From positions 124,001-188,000 of the forward strand of contig JAUIMC010000003.1 in NCBI GenBank assembly GCA_030433215.1: a stretch of DNA of 64,000 nt, given 5' to 3'. Each line of letters begins with the position of its first letter. Position 1 is the stretch's first letter. Origin of the DNA: Alphaproteobacteria bacterium. GTDB taxonomy: Bacteria; Pseudomonadota; Alphaproteobacteria; Caulobacterales; Parvularculaceae. A program made the position numbers and the translations under genes. The notes under the pieces were generated by a model that ran no database searches, was not told the origin of the DNA, and worked only from the letters and a program-made list of their open reading frames with translations. Of this stretch, positions 34,981-43,703 are shown piece after piece.

Positions 34981-36636
34981 ATGATGCCCCCTTTTGCCTC
35001 AAGAACCGCTCGCGCGTTTTTTGCATCCTCGTTTCTCATGCTGGCGGTCGCCTGCGGCGGCGGGGGCGGATCGCAGAACAGCGGCGGCGGCTCAACGCCG
35101 CCCCCCTCTTCCGGTGGCGGCGGCGGAGGCCAAACGGGCCCTACATGGACCGCCGGCGTCTATGAAGCATCCAGCCAGTTCCGAAATCGCTGCGAGACCG
35201 TCAGGACCGGCGCCGACATCGAAGGCAATCCCTTTCCGGATATGGCCGGATCGACGCTGCACGAGAATTTCTTCCTGCGCTCCTGGACCAACGAAACCTA
35301 TCTGTGGAACGACGAAGTCACGGACCGCAACCCGGCCGGCTTTGACGACCCGGTGGAATATTTCGCACTCTTGAAAACGACTGCGCAGACAGCGTCGGGC
35401 AAGGACAAGGACGAGTTTCATTTCACCCAGACTACCGCGGATTATCTCAGAGAGCGCAACGCCGAACCCTTCGCCAGCTACGGCGCCGTTCTGGTCGCCT
35501 TCTCAACAACGCCGCCGCGCGACATTCGCGTCAGCTACACCGACCCGGGAACGCCCGCGTCGCAGGAAATCATGGGCCAGCCCAACCTTCAGCGCGGCTC
35601 GAAGATTATCGAAATCGACGGGATCGACCTCGTCAACACCAATAGTCAATCGGAACTCGACATCCTGAATGCGGCGCTGTTTCCCGAAAACGCCGGCGCG
35701 ATGCACACTTTCGTGGTCGAAGACCCGGGCGTAGCGGGCACCCGAAGCGTCACGCTCACTTCCGCCGACATCGCGCCGCGTGCGGTCAATCTGACGGACG
35801 TCATCGACACGCCTTCCGGCAAGGTCGGATATGCGCATATCACCACCTTCAGCCCCTATGCCTCCGAAGAAGAGATCGCCGACGCCATCGCCCTCTTTGA
35901 CGCGGAAGGCGTGTCCGATCTCGTTCTTGATCTCAGATATAATGGCGGCGGGCTGCTCGCGGTCGCCTCCCAGCTCGGCTATATGGTGGCCGGCGGGGCG
36001 CAAACCAGCGGCAAGGTTTTCGAGGGCTTCCGCTTTAATGACGACGCCGGAAGCACGAACCCCGTGACCGGCGAGCCCAACACGCCGGCGCCGTTTTACA
36101 GCACCGGTCTCGGCTTTTCTCTCGCCGACGGCGCCCCGCTCGCAAGCCTAGATATTTCGCGCGTCTTCATCCTGACGACGCAGGACACCTGCAGCGCAAC
36201 CGAATCCGTCGTCAACGCGCTGCGCGGGATCGATGTCGAGGTTATCCTCATGGGCGAAGGCACCTGCGGCAAGCCTTACGGCTTTTACCCGCAGAGCAAT
36301 TGCGGCCAGACCTATTTCTCGGTCCAGTTTCAGGGCGTCAATGACAAAGGCTTCGGCGATTACATGGACGGCTTCATCGCGGCCAATTCAAGCGCTGCGG
36401 CCGGGGTGCGCATTCCAGGCTGCGCCGTCGCGGATGATTTCGCCCACGATCTCGGCGATCCCGCCGAAGCCATGCTCGCCGCGGCGCTGCAATATCGCGA
36501 CGCGGGAACCTGCCCGACGCCGTCCGCGAGCGCCGGCATTACCGTCAGCGCCGTTGAAGAAACGACCGCGCCGGCGGCGTTGTCTCCCAGGATCGACGTC
36601 ATGCGCGAGAACCGCGATATGAGAATGCCGGAGTGA
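34981..36636 (+). CDS. S41-family periplasmic protease, lipoprotein
   Basis: 551 residues. Lipoprotein signal peptide ending in a VACG lipobox at about residue 25, followed by a Gly/Ser/Pro-rich linker. A PDZ-like part at about 165-225 precedes the tail-specific protease core: GKVGYAHITTF, LVLDLRYNGGG, the catalytic serine S405 in DTCSATES and the lysine K431 in GTCGKPYG, at normal spacing for the Ser-Lys dyad of the C-terminal-processing family. Probably outer-membrane or periplasm facing. The next gene starts within its stop codon. Confidence 0.9.
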   Translation: MMPPFASRTARAFFASSFLMLAVACGGGGGSQNSGGGSTPPPSSGGGGGGQTGPTWTAGVYEASSQFRNRCETVRTGADIEGNPFPDMAGSTLHENFFLRSWTNETYLWNDEVTDRNPAGFDDPVEYFALLKTTAQTASGKDKDEFHFTQTTADYLRERNAEPFASYGAVLVAFSTTPPRDIRVSYTDPGTPASQEIMGQPNLQRGSKIIEIDGIDLVNTNSQSELDILNAALFPENAGAMHTFVVEDPGVAGTRSVTLTSADIAPRAVNLTDVIDTPSGKVGYAHITTFSPYASEEEIADAIALFDAEGVSDLVLDLRYNGGGLLAVASQLGYMVAGGAQTSGKVFEGFRFNDDAGSTNPVTGEPNTPAPFYSTGLGFSLADGAPLASLDISRVFILTTQDTCSATESVVNALRGIDVEVILMGEGTCGKPYGFYPQSNCGQTYFSVQFQGVNDKGFGDYMDGFIAANSSAAAGVRIPGCAVADDFAHDLGDPAEAMLAAALQYRDAGTCPTPSASAGITVSAVEETTAPAALSPRIDVMRENRDMRMPE

Positions 36637-37019
36637 GGATCACTATGGCGTCATGGCGCACATATTGTCTTCTCGGGTTCATGAGCGCGCTTTTGACCGC
36701 GGCCTGCGAGACCGCGCCTGCTCCTGAAGCGGCGGTGCTGAAAAAAACCGACGCCGAAACCATGGCGAAAGTGATGACCGTGCTGGCCGGCGCCCTGAAT
36801 GTCGCCAGCGTCGAGTTCGGCGGCGGCGACCCGTCTCAGGCGCCGGTCATTTCCGTGCTGCCGCCCCCGCTCGGCCCTCACGAGGACCGCAGCCCGGCCA
36901 TGCCGGTCCTGTTCGACCTCGTCTTGAGAAAAGACGGCTGCTACGCCGTGCGCCGGGAGACCGGCGAAGCGTTCTGGCTTGAAGGCGTCGGCTGTTATCG
37001 GTTTGTCGAGGGGCTTTAG
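36633..37019 (+). CDS. Small putative lipoprotein downstream of the S41 protease
   Basis: 128 residues if started at the GTG overlapping the previous stop; an ATG at 36645 gives 124. The signal peptide ends in LLTAAC, a usable lipobox. The mature part has about 95 residues with two cysteines and RRETGEAFWLEGVGCYRF near the end. Family not recognised. Coupled to the S41 protease gene, and convergent with the potassium channel gene by a 4-bp overlap. Confidence 0.7.
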   Translation: MRITMASWRTYCLLGFMSALLTAACETAPAPEAAVLKKTDAETMAKVMTVLAGALNVASVEFGGGDPSQAPVISVLPPPLGPHEDRSPAMPVLFDLVLRKDGCYAVRRETGEAFWLEGVGCYRFVEGL

Positions 37020-37456
37020 CTTTTGCCGCCAAGGTGCAGCTGGCGCACGACATCGAACAGGAAGGCGGCGGACAGGCCGAACAGCAAAAGCCCGTTCGAC
37101 GCGGCGGCGCCCGCCAGCAGGCGCCATTCGGTCGGCAGGAGGACGTCCCCGAAACCGAGCGTCGTGAAGGTCGCCCCGGCGAAATAGAACGCCGTCTCCC
37201 ATTCGGTGAACATGCCGTGCTGGAAGAACACCCAGGCCCAAAGGCCGATTTCCAGCGTGTGGGCGAACATCAGCCACAAGACGAGCACCACCAGAACCGC
37301 GGTGTCGCGAAAAAACCGCACCGCGCCCTGAGCGCGGCTCTTGGCGGCGCGAAAGGCGGTCGCGGCGGCGGCGACGAACACGCCATGGATGAAGGTGGTC
37401 AGTGAAATGACCAGGCTGTTGAGCAAAAGCTGGTGAACGAAACCGCCGCTGTCCAT
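37016..37456 (-). CDS. Two-helix potassium channel family protein
   Basis: 146 residues with four predicted hydrophobic segments. The pore region ATFTTLGFGDV matches the Ion_trans_2 selectivity filter (TxGFGD), preceded by a pore helix (WETAFYFAG) and followed by a last membrane helix. It is a small K+ channel-like protein of the inner membrane, without a cytoplasmic ligand domain. Gating signal unknown. Confidence 0.85.
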   Translation of the reverse strand: MDSGGFVHQLLLNSLVISLTTFIHGVFVAAAATAFRAAKSRAQGAVRFFRDTAVLVVLVLWLMFAHTLEIGLWAWVFFQHGMFTEWETAFYFAGATFTTLGFGDVLLPTEWRLLAGAAASNGLLLFGLSAAFLFDVVRQLHLGGKS

Positions 37457-37515
37457 CGAATCCCTCGTTGCGCCTTCCTTAACAGGAAACGGCCGGGATT
37501 GTCGCGCAAAGGGGT

Positions 37516-37833
37516 TTATTTGGGCTGGTTCAGCGCAGTTGAAATAAGTTTCAGGCGGCCATTGGCGCGTTTGACCGCTTCGTCGAGCTCTTTCAGCGAG
37601 TCGGCGGCCTCGTCGGCCTCGGCTTCCTCAGCGTCGAGGAGTTCTCTCGCCGCCGCCAGTTCTTCGGCGAGCGCGGCAAGGCTTTGCGCATCGGCCGCCT
37701 TGCCGCCGGCCGCCCCTTCCTGCGCCGCGGCCCGGCGCGCCGCCCAGCCGCCCGCGAGAGCGCCGAGAACGAAACCGGCGAGCGCCAGGGGCCAGCCATT
37801 GGCGAGCATCTGCGTCAGCGCATCCATATCCAT
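37516..37833 (-). CDS. Small membrane-anchored coiled-coil protein
   Basis: 105 residues from the ATG at 37833, which is preceded by GGCGGAAAGCG; a longer frame to 37911 is less likely. One membrane segment (about 15-32, WPLALAGFVLGALAGGW), then an Ala/Glu/Asp-rich helix (about 50-95) that should form a coiled coil. No family recognised. Confidence 0.6.
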   Translation of the reverse strand: MDMDALTQMLANGWPLALAGFVLGALAGGWAARRAAAQEGAAGGKAADAQSLAALAEELAAARELLDAEEAEADEAADSLKELDEAVKRANGRLKLISTALNQPK

Positions 37834-37976
37834 CGCTTTCCGCCGGCCGCGCGGGGACGAGCCCGTGGCCGCAGCGGCGTAAACCTTTATTCCAGCCCCA
37901 TGATGAAGCAAGGGCCGGGCCAGTCTGTGCCAGAATAGAAAGCCTGGCCCCTTGCGGTCCCCGAAAACCCCATGAC

Positions 37977-38007
37977 AAAACCGCCCGCATGGGGGCCATG
38001 CGGGCGG
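37977..38007 (-). terminator. Terminator of infC
   Basis: Perfect 12-bp arms CCGCCCGCATGG and CCATGCGGGCGG around a 3-base loop (37981-38007), followed on the minus strand by TTTTGTC. It lies 24 bp after the infC stop. Confidence 0.85.
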
Positions 38008-38031
38008 CGTTAACCGTCAATTCAAAGCTGA

Positions 38032-38571
38032 TTAGCGCGGCGCCATGACCATCATGATCTGGCGGCCTTCCATTTTCGGATACTGTTCGACCTTGGCGAT
38101 GTCATCGAAATCGTCCTGGACGCGTTTCAGCAAATCCGCGCCGCGATCCTGGTGGGCCATTTCCCGGCCGCGGAACCGCAAGGTCACTTTCACCTTGTCG
38201 CCTTCTTCGAAGAAGCGCTTCATCGCCTTGACCTTCACCTGATAGTCATGGTCGTCGATGTTCGGCCGCATCTTGATCTCTTTGATCTCAACGACTTTCT
38301 GCTTCTTCTTGGCTTCCGCCTTCTTTTTCTGCTGCTGATATTTGAATTTGCCGTAATCGAGAATCTTGCAGACCGGCGGCGTCGTTCCCGGCGACACCTC
38401 CACAAGATCGAGACTGGCTTCGGCGGCGATCGCAATCGCCTCGGCCGTCTTCATGACGCCGCGTTTCTCGCCATGATGATCAATCAGGAGCACCTGCGGG
38501 ACGTCGATGTCTTCATTGATGCGCGGTCCTTCGTTTTTGGACGGCGCGGCGGCGAAAGGTCTGCGTGCTAT
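38032..38571 (-). CDS. infC: Translation initiation factor IF-3, probable AUA start
   Basis: IF-3 binds the 30S subunit and checks start codons. From the proposed start the protein has 179 residues, with the N-domain ([20 protein letters not shown]), the basic linker ([20 protein letters not shown]) and the C-domain ([20 protein letters not shown] and [17 protein letters not shown]). The only ATG upstream (38616) has no ribosome binding site and adds 15 unusual residues. In contrast GGAGAGAAG stands 4 bases before an ATA codon at 38571, from which the protein reads as a normal N-terminus ([18 protein letters not shown]). A rare start codon fits the known autoregulation of infC through AUU in E. 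coli. Confidence 0.92.
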   Translation of the reverse strand: MARRPFAAAPSKNEGPRINEDIDVPQVLLIDHHGEKRGVMKTAEAIAIAAEASLDLVEVSPGTTPPVCKILDYGKFKYQQQKKKAEAKKKQKVVEIKEIKMRPNIDDHDYQVKVKAMKRFFEEGDKVKVTLRFRGREMAHQDRGADLLKRVQDDFDDIAKVEQYPKMEGRQIMMVMAPR

Positions 38572-38690
38572 GGGCTTCTCTCCATCGGTTGCTAAAAGCG
38601 GGATTCCTGCGCCCATTTCGGTGAGAAACGGTTAACCGTAATCCCGAAATGCGACAGAAGGGAGGATATATAAGGCTTTCGGCCCATCGA

Positions 38691-39677
38691 TCAACGGGCC
38701 TGAGCCGTCATCGGCGCATCCCTGTCGGCGTGCACAAGCCCCATATTTGTCAGGGTGCGCCACACATAGACCGGCTCCACCGCCTCAAGACCGGCTTTTC
38801 CGGCGTCGGCGGGGGCGGTCATGGTGACGATATGCCGGCCCTCGGCGGCGAAGGCCGCGCCGGCCGGGGCGATCACCACCCCCTCGCAGCCGACGCTGAG
38901 CGCCAGCTGGAGCTCCTCGGCGCAGTCGCTGACGAAAAACGCCGCTTCCTGGGCGAGCGCCGCGAGCTGCAAATGATCGGTTTTGCCGGTGAGGTCCACA
39001 AGCTGCGGCGTCTCATGGGCGATCTCGTCGCCGAAGGCGTGAAGGCCCTTCGAGCCGGCGAGAACCGGCATGTAGCCCGCTTCGGCCATTTCTCTCGCGA
39101 GCCCCGCATAGCCGGCCGCGCTCCAGCGCCCGCCCGCATTTTCCCCCGGCAGGAGGAGCCCGAAGGGCCCGGAAATGCCATACCAGGAGGGCTGCATGTT
39201 GGCGCTGTCCTTGCGCGCGGCGACGGCCCAGGACAAATCCGGCAGGCGCCGCGCGAGATCGAGCCCGGCGCTGTCGGCGAGCTTTTCAAAACGCGGCGGC
39301 GTCGCCGTCAGTCCCCGCGCCTGTTTCGGCGCCGGGTCCGCGGTATGCCATTTCGGCCCGAACATGCCCATGGCGCCTTTCAGCCGGCGCGCATGATCGT
39401 CGCTGGAAAGATCGTAGACCTGCTCGAATTTCGACGCCTTGAGCTGGCGCACGAACTCCTTGCGCGCTTCACGGTCCCGCATGTCGGGCATCGCCGCGAC
39501 CTGGTCGAAATATGGAGAGGCGCGCGCAATGCGCTGCAACCCTTGCGTCGTCAGCAGGCTGATCTTCGCCTTGGGGTGCGCCTGGCGGATGGCCTCGAAA
39601 ACCGGGTCCGCCTCGACGAACGCCGTGAGCCCGTCGGTTTTCACGACAAGAATATTGTTTTGCTTACGCCCCAACAT
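38691..39677 (-). CDS. Glycosyltransferase family 9 (heptosyltransferase-like)
   Basis: 328 residues. NNILVVKTDGLTAFVEADPVFEAIR is the N-terminal Rossmann strand-helix of ADP-heptose:LPS heptosyltransferases; the C-terminal domain has the FVSDCAEELQLALSVGCEGV donor-site region. The sugar donor and acceptor cannot be told; core lipopolysaccharide is the usual target. It is 9 bp downstream of the GT4 gene in one operon. The second domain lacks part of the typical GPTDP motif. Confidence 0.78.
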   Translation of the reverse strand: MLGRKQNNILVVKTDGLTAFVEADPVFEAIRQAHPKAKISLLTTQGLQRIARASPYFDQVAAMPDMRDREARKEFVRQLKASKFEQVYDLSSDDHARRLKGAMGMFGPKWHTADPAPKQARGLTATPPRFEKLADSAGLDLARRLPDLSWAVAARKDSANMQPSWYGISGPFGLLLPGENAGGRWSAAGYAGLAREMAEAGYMPVLAGSKGLHAFGDEIAHETPQLVDLTGKTDHLQLAALAQEAAFFVSDCAEELQLALSVGCEGVVIAPAGAAFAAEGRHIVTMTAPADAGKAGLEAVEPVYVWRTLTNMGLVHADRDAPMTAQAR

Positions 39678-39686
39678 GCCGCCCCA

Positions 39687-40865
39687 TTACGCCTGCTCCG
39701 ACAGAAGCGAACGATAAACCCCTAAAGTCGCATCGCACATCGCCGCCGACGAAAAAAGGCTCGACGCGCGTTCGCGCGCTTTTTCGCCCATCACCCGGCG
39801 CGCCGCAGCCGGCATCACCATGACCTGTTCGATCGCTGCGGCCAGCGCCTTGGCGTCGCCCGGCGCGGCGAGATACCCGGTCTCGCGATCGACGACGGTC
39901 TCGCGCGCGCCGCCATGACGGCTCGCGATCACCGGCTTTTCCATGGCGCCCGCCTCCACCGCGACGCGGCCGAACGCTTCCGGCTCCGTCGACGGCGAAA
40001 GCACCGCATCCGCCCAAGCGTATGCGGCCGGCATGTCGGCGCAATCGCCAACAAAATGGATCATGGCGCGAACCCCAGACTCGTCACTAGCCGCGCGCAG
40101 GCGTTTTTCAAGCGCTTCGCTCCCCTGCGCGCCCCCGCAAAAAACTAGCGTCAAACCCGCGCCTTGGCCAGTGGCGCCCGGCCCAAACCGGCCTTTCAGC
40201 CTGGCGAGGGCGGCGATCGCCGTCTCATGCCCCTTCCAGGCGCTGATCCGGGCCGGCATCAGGAGCCTGAAGCCCGGATTTTCCCCAAGCCCCCAGCCGG
40301 CCGTCGCCTGGTTAATGCGGTCCTGGGAAACCTTTTTGGGATCAAAAAGATCGATATCGACCCCGCGCGGAATGACGGCGAGGCGCGACGGCTCGACCCC
40401 GCCGAGATCCATGACCCGCTCGGCGGTGAAGCGCGAATTGGCGATCACCCGGTCGCCCCGCAACATCGAGGAATTGTATAGCCGCTTCACTTTTCCCGTC
40501 GCCGAATAGACCCCGTGATAGGTGGTGACGAAAGGGATGCGGGTCCGGCGCGCCGCGGCGAAGGCGCTCCAGGCAGGCGCGCGGGAGCGGGCGTGAATGA
40601 GATCGACCTTTTCCCGCTTGATGATCGCCGCCAGCGCGCCGGCATTGAGCCAGATCGTCAGGGGGTTCTTCGAGGCGACCGGGAGGCGGAGGATCTCCCC
40701 GCCTGCATATTCAATATCCTTTGCCAGCCGCCCGCCCTCGCAGGCGACCAGCGCCCGGCCCCCGGCCCGCACCACGGCGTCGGCGATCTCCAGCGTCGTG
40801 CGCTCGGCGCCGCCCGTATTGAGGCGCGGCACCACCTGCAAAATGGTCTTTTCGAAACGGTTCAT
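39687..40865 (-). CDS. Glycosyltransferase family 4
   Basis: 392 residues, GT-B fold. N-terminal acceptor domain with LQVVPRLNTGGAERTTLE; C-terminal donor domain with the motif of retaining GT4 enzymes, SPSTEPEAFGRVAVEAGAME, which contains the E-x7-E catalytic pattern. Cytoplasmic, and likely to extend a surface glycan or the LPS core together with the GT9 enzyme. Confidence 0.9.
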   Translation of the reverse strand: MNRFEKTILQVVPRLNTGGAERTTLEIADAVVRAGGRALVACEGGRLAKDIEYAGGEILRLPVASKNPLTIWLNAGALAAIIKREKVDLIHARSRAPAWSAFAAARRTRIPFVTTYHGVYSATGKVKRLYNSSMLRGDRVIANSRFTAERVMDLGGVEPSRLAVIPRGVDIDLFDPKKVSQDRINQATAGWGLGENPGFRLLMPARISAWKGHETAIAALARLKGRFGPGATGQGAGLTLVFCGGAQGSEALEKRLRAASDESGVRAMIHFVGDCADMPAAYAWADAVLSPSTEPEAFGRVAVEAGAMEKPVIASRHGGARETVVDRETGYLAAPGDAKALAAAIEQVMVMPAAARRVMGEKARERASSLFSSAAMCDATLGVYRSLLSEQA

Positions 40866-40955
40866 CAGGACCGATCATAGCCATGTTCTCCCCTCCGCAA
40901 AGCCGGTCGAGAAAGGTCGATTGACGCCGGGGCGAGGCGCGCGGCATGAATCCCC

Positions 40956-42569
40956 ATGAGCCGCAACAGCCAAGACAGCGCCCCCTGGCCGGACGGCGCG
41001 GTGATCTATCAGATCTACCCGCGCAGCTTTCGCGATTGCGACGGCGATGGGATCGGCGATCTCAAGGGCGTCGCCGAAAAGCTCGACTATGTCGCGAGCC
41101 TTGGCGTCGACGGCGTCTGGCTGTCGCCCTTCTTCACCTCGCCCATGCGCGACTTCGGATACGACGTCGCCGATTACTGCGATGTGGATCCGGTGTTCGG
41201 AACCCTCGCCGATTTCGACGCCCTGATCGACAAAGCCCATGGGCATGGACTCAAAATCATCATCGACCAGGTCTATTCGCACACCTCGAACGACCACCCG
41301 TGGTTTCAGGAAAGCCGGCGCGACCGGACCAACGCCAAAGCGGACTGGTATGTCTGGGCCGACCCGAAGCCGGACGGATCGCCGCCCAATAACTGGATGT
41401 CGGTCTTCGGCGGCGTGTCGTGGGAATGGGATGCGCGGCGCGGGCAATATTACCTGCATAATTTTCTCGCCAGCCAGCCGGATTTGAATGTTCACAACAA
41501 GGACGTGCAGGACGCGCTTCTGGACGTCACGCGCTTTTGGCTCGATCGCGGCGTCGACGGCTTTCGCCTCGACGCGCTGAATTTCGCCATGCACGATCCG
41601 CAATTGCGCGATAATCCGCCGGCGAAACGGGGCAAGCGCAAAGCAACACGGCCTTTCGACTTCCAGGAGCATCGCCACAACCAGTCGCACGCTGATATTC
41701 CAAAGTTTCTGGAGCGCATCCGCGCCGTCACGGACGAATACCGAAACATTTTCACCGTCGCCGAAGTCGTCGGTCCGCGCCCGCTCGAAGAGATGAAGGC
41801 TTTCACCGCAGGCGAAAGGCATCTCACCACCGCCTATAATTTCGACTTTCTCTATGCGGATGAATTAACGCCGGAACAGATCAGAACATCGCTATCGGGC
41901 TGGCCGGGCGGCGAAGATGAAGCCCTGCCCGCCTGGGCGTTTTCAAACCATGACGCGCCGCGCTGCGTCACGCGCTGGGCCGAAGGCGCAGACCGGGCGC
42001 AGGCGGCGAAACTTTATCTTCTACTGCTGATGGCGCTGCGCGGGCATGTCTTTATCTATGAGGGCGAAGAACTCGGCCTGCCGCAGGCGGACGTGCCTTT
42101 CGAAGCGCTTCAGGACCCTGAAGCCATCGCGAACTGGCCGGAAACGCTTGGGCGCGACGGCGCAAGAACGCCCATGCCGTGGGAAACATCGGCGAAGAAC
42201 GCGGGCTTTTCAGACGGGGGCCCGTGGCTGCCCATGGACAAGCGCCACCCCGCGCTCGCCGTCGATGCGCAGGAAAAGGACAAGACATCGGTTCTGCATT
42301 TCGCGCGCGAGGCGATTGCGCTTCGCCGGCGGTCACCGGCCCTGCGCGCCGGCGCGATCCGGTTTCTGGATGCGCCGCAAGGCGTTCTGGCTTTTACCCG
42401 TCAGGACGAGGACGAAAGCCTCCTCTGCGTTTTCAATCTCGGCCGCAGCGAACAAGGCTGGACGCCGGATAAGACGCCCCTTTCCAAGCTCCGCCTCAGC
42501 GCCGGCCCTGTATCGAAAAAGGGCGGCGCGTACACATTGCCTGTGCTTAGCGGCTTCATTGCCGGGTGA
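40956..42569 (+). CDS. GH13 alpha-glucosidase (oligo-1,6-glucosidase/maltase type)
   Basis: 537 residues. GH13 regions I-IV are present: DQVYSHTSNDH, GFRLDALNF with nucleophile D206, TVAEVVG with acid/base E270, and FSNHDAPR with D333. The region-II type (DGDGIGDLKGV) marks the GH13_23/30 group that hydrolyses terminal alpha-glucosidic bonds of small oligosaccharides. No signal peptide, so it is cytoplasmic. No transporter or TonB receptor gene is beside it; a LysR gene follows. Confidence 0.92.
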   Translation: MSRNSQDSAPWPDGAVIYQIYPRSFRDCDGDGIGDLKGVAEKLDYVASLGVDGVWLSPFFTSPMRDFGYDVADYCDVDPVFGTLADFDALIDKAHGHGLKIIIDQVYSHTSNDHPWFQESRRDRTNAKADWYVWADPKPDGSPPNNWMSVFGGVSWEWDARRGQYYLHNFLASQPDLNVHNKDVQDALLDVTRFWLDRGVDGFRLDALNFAMHDPQLRDNPPAKRGKRKATRPFDFQEHRHNQSHADIPKFLERIRAVTDEYRNIFTVAEVVGPRPLEEMKAFTAGERHLTTAYNFDFLYADELTPEQIRTSLSGWPGGEDEALPAWAFSNHDAPRCVTRWAEGADRAQAAKLYLLLLMALRGHVFIYEGEELGLPQADVPFEALQDPEAIANWPETLGRDGARTPMPWETSAKNAGFSDGGPWLPMDKRHPALAVDAQEKDKTSVLHFAREAIALRRRSPALRAGAIRFLDAPQGVLAFTRQDEDESLLCVFNLGRSEQGWTPDKTPLSKLRLSAGPVSKKGGAYTLPVLSGFIAG

Positions 42570-42686
42570 GCGAAGCGCGTGAACAGCATCCCTTTAGACT
42601 ATTTTGATCTTGCCCTCTTGCGCCCTTTTCAGGCATTCTATGAGTAAATGAACCTCATTTCATGTATAGTATGAAGGAATGACCTG

Positions 42687-43703
42687 ATGCCCCTGTCGGA
42701 CGGGACAGAGTTCAAACACAATACCGAAGAGCTCGCCTGGCGGCTGGACTGGAACCTCTTGCGCTCCTTCATGGTCATCATCGACGTAGGCAGCATCACC
42801 GAAGCCGCCCGCAAGCTCGGCCTGAAACAACCGACCGTCTCGAACGCCCTGCGCCGCCTCGAAGAAACGCTCGGTCGCCGCCTGATCGAGCGCGGGCCCC
42901 GCAGTTTCGAGCCGACCGCGCACGGTCAGGCGCTCTACGAACAGGTCACGCAGATGTTCGGCTCCATCGAGCGGCTGACCGCCCTTCTCGACGAGGAGAT
43001 CGAGGATGTGCGCGGCGCCGTGGAAATCGCCATGGCGACCCACATGATGACGCCGCTGATCGACGAAACGCTGGCCGCGTTTCAGGCCCGCTATCCGAAG
43101 ACGACGATTTCAATCACCGTGAACCCGAGCCGCAACGTCGTCGAGATGGTGCGCGGCAGGCGCGTCGCGATTGGCGCATGCCTTGTGCGCGAACAGGACC
43201 CGACGCTCGATTATCGTCACCTCTTCCGCGCATGTTTCGGATTTTTCTGCGGGCCAAGGCATCCGTTTTTCGGGCGATCCGACATTTCCGTTGATGACCT
43301 TCGCGGCGAGCGCAGCGTCTCCTTCGACACCGACCGGCTCGAGGACGTCTTGCGCCCCGTCGCGGTCCTGCGCGAAAGCGTCTCCTTCGCCTCGCCGCCC
43401 GCCGGCGTCTCCAACAGTCTCGAAGAAGTGCGGCGCATGTGCGTCGCCGGCCTCGGCATCGCGGCCCTGCCCGTGCATGTCGTGCAGAACGACATCCGCA
43501 ACGGCCTTCTCTGGCGCCTGCCGCCTTACGACAAGGCGCCGGAAATCGACGTTTTCACGGTCTCTAATCCGCAAATGCAGCTCAGCCGCGCGGAAAAGGA
43601 ATTCGTGCGCATGCTGACCGAAAAAATCGAGGCGACGCCGCTCGAGGAGCGGACCTACGGCAAGGACGCGCAGTTCGACGCCCGTCAGGCCGCTCACCCT
43701 TGA
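42687..43703 (+). CDS. LysR-family transcriptional regulator
   Basis: 338 residues, slightly long through an N-terminal extension of about 20 residues. Winged HTH at about 22-82 (LLRSFMVIIDVGSITEAARK, LKQPTVSNALRRLEE), then a substrate-binding domain to 320. Its stop adjoins the stop of the convergent oxidoreductase. The target may be the oxidoreductase or a neighbour; LysR genes usually control a divergent gene, but the gene upstream (GH13) is on the same strand, 117 bp away. Confidence 0.92.
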   Translation: MPLSDGTEFKHNTEELAWRLDWNLLRSFMVIIDVGSITEAARKLGLKQPTVSNALRRLEETLGRRLIERGPRSFEPTAHGQALYEQVTQMFGSIERLTALLDEEIEDVRGAVEIAMATHMMTPLIDETLAAFQARYPKTTISITVNPSRNVVEMVRGRRVAIGACLVREQDPTLDYRHLFRACFGFFCGPRHPFFGRSDISVDDLRGERSVSFDTDRLEDVLRPVAVLRESVSFASPPAGVSNSLEEVRRMCVAGLGIAALPVHVVQNDIRNGLLWRLPPYDKAPEIDVFTVSNPQMQLSRAEKEFVRMLTEKIEATPLEERTYGKDAQFDARQAAHP

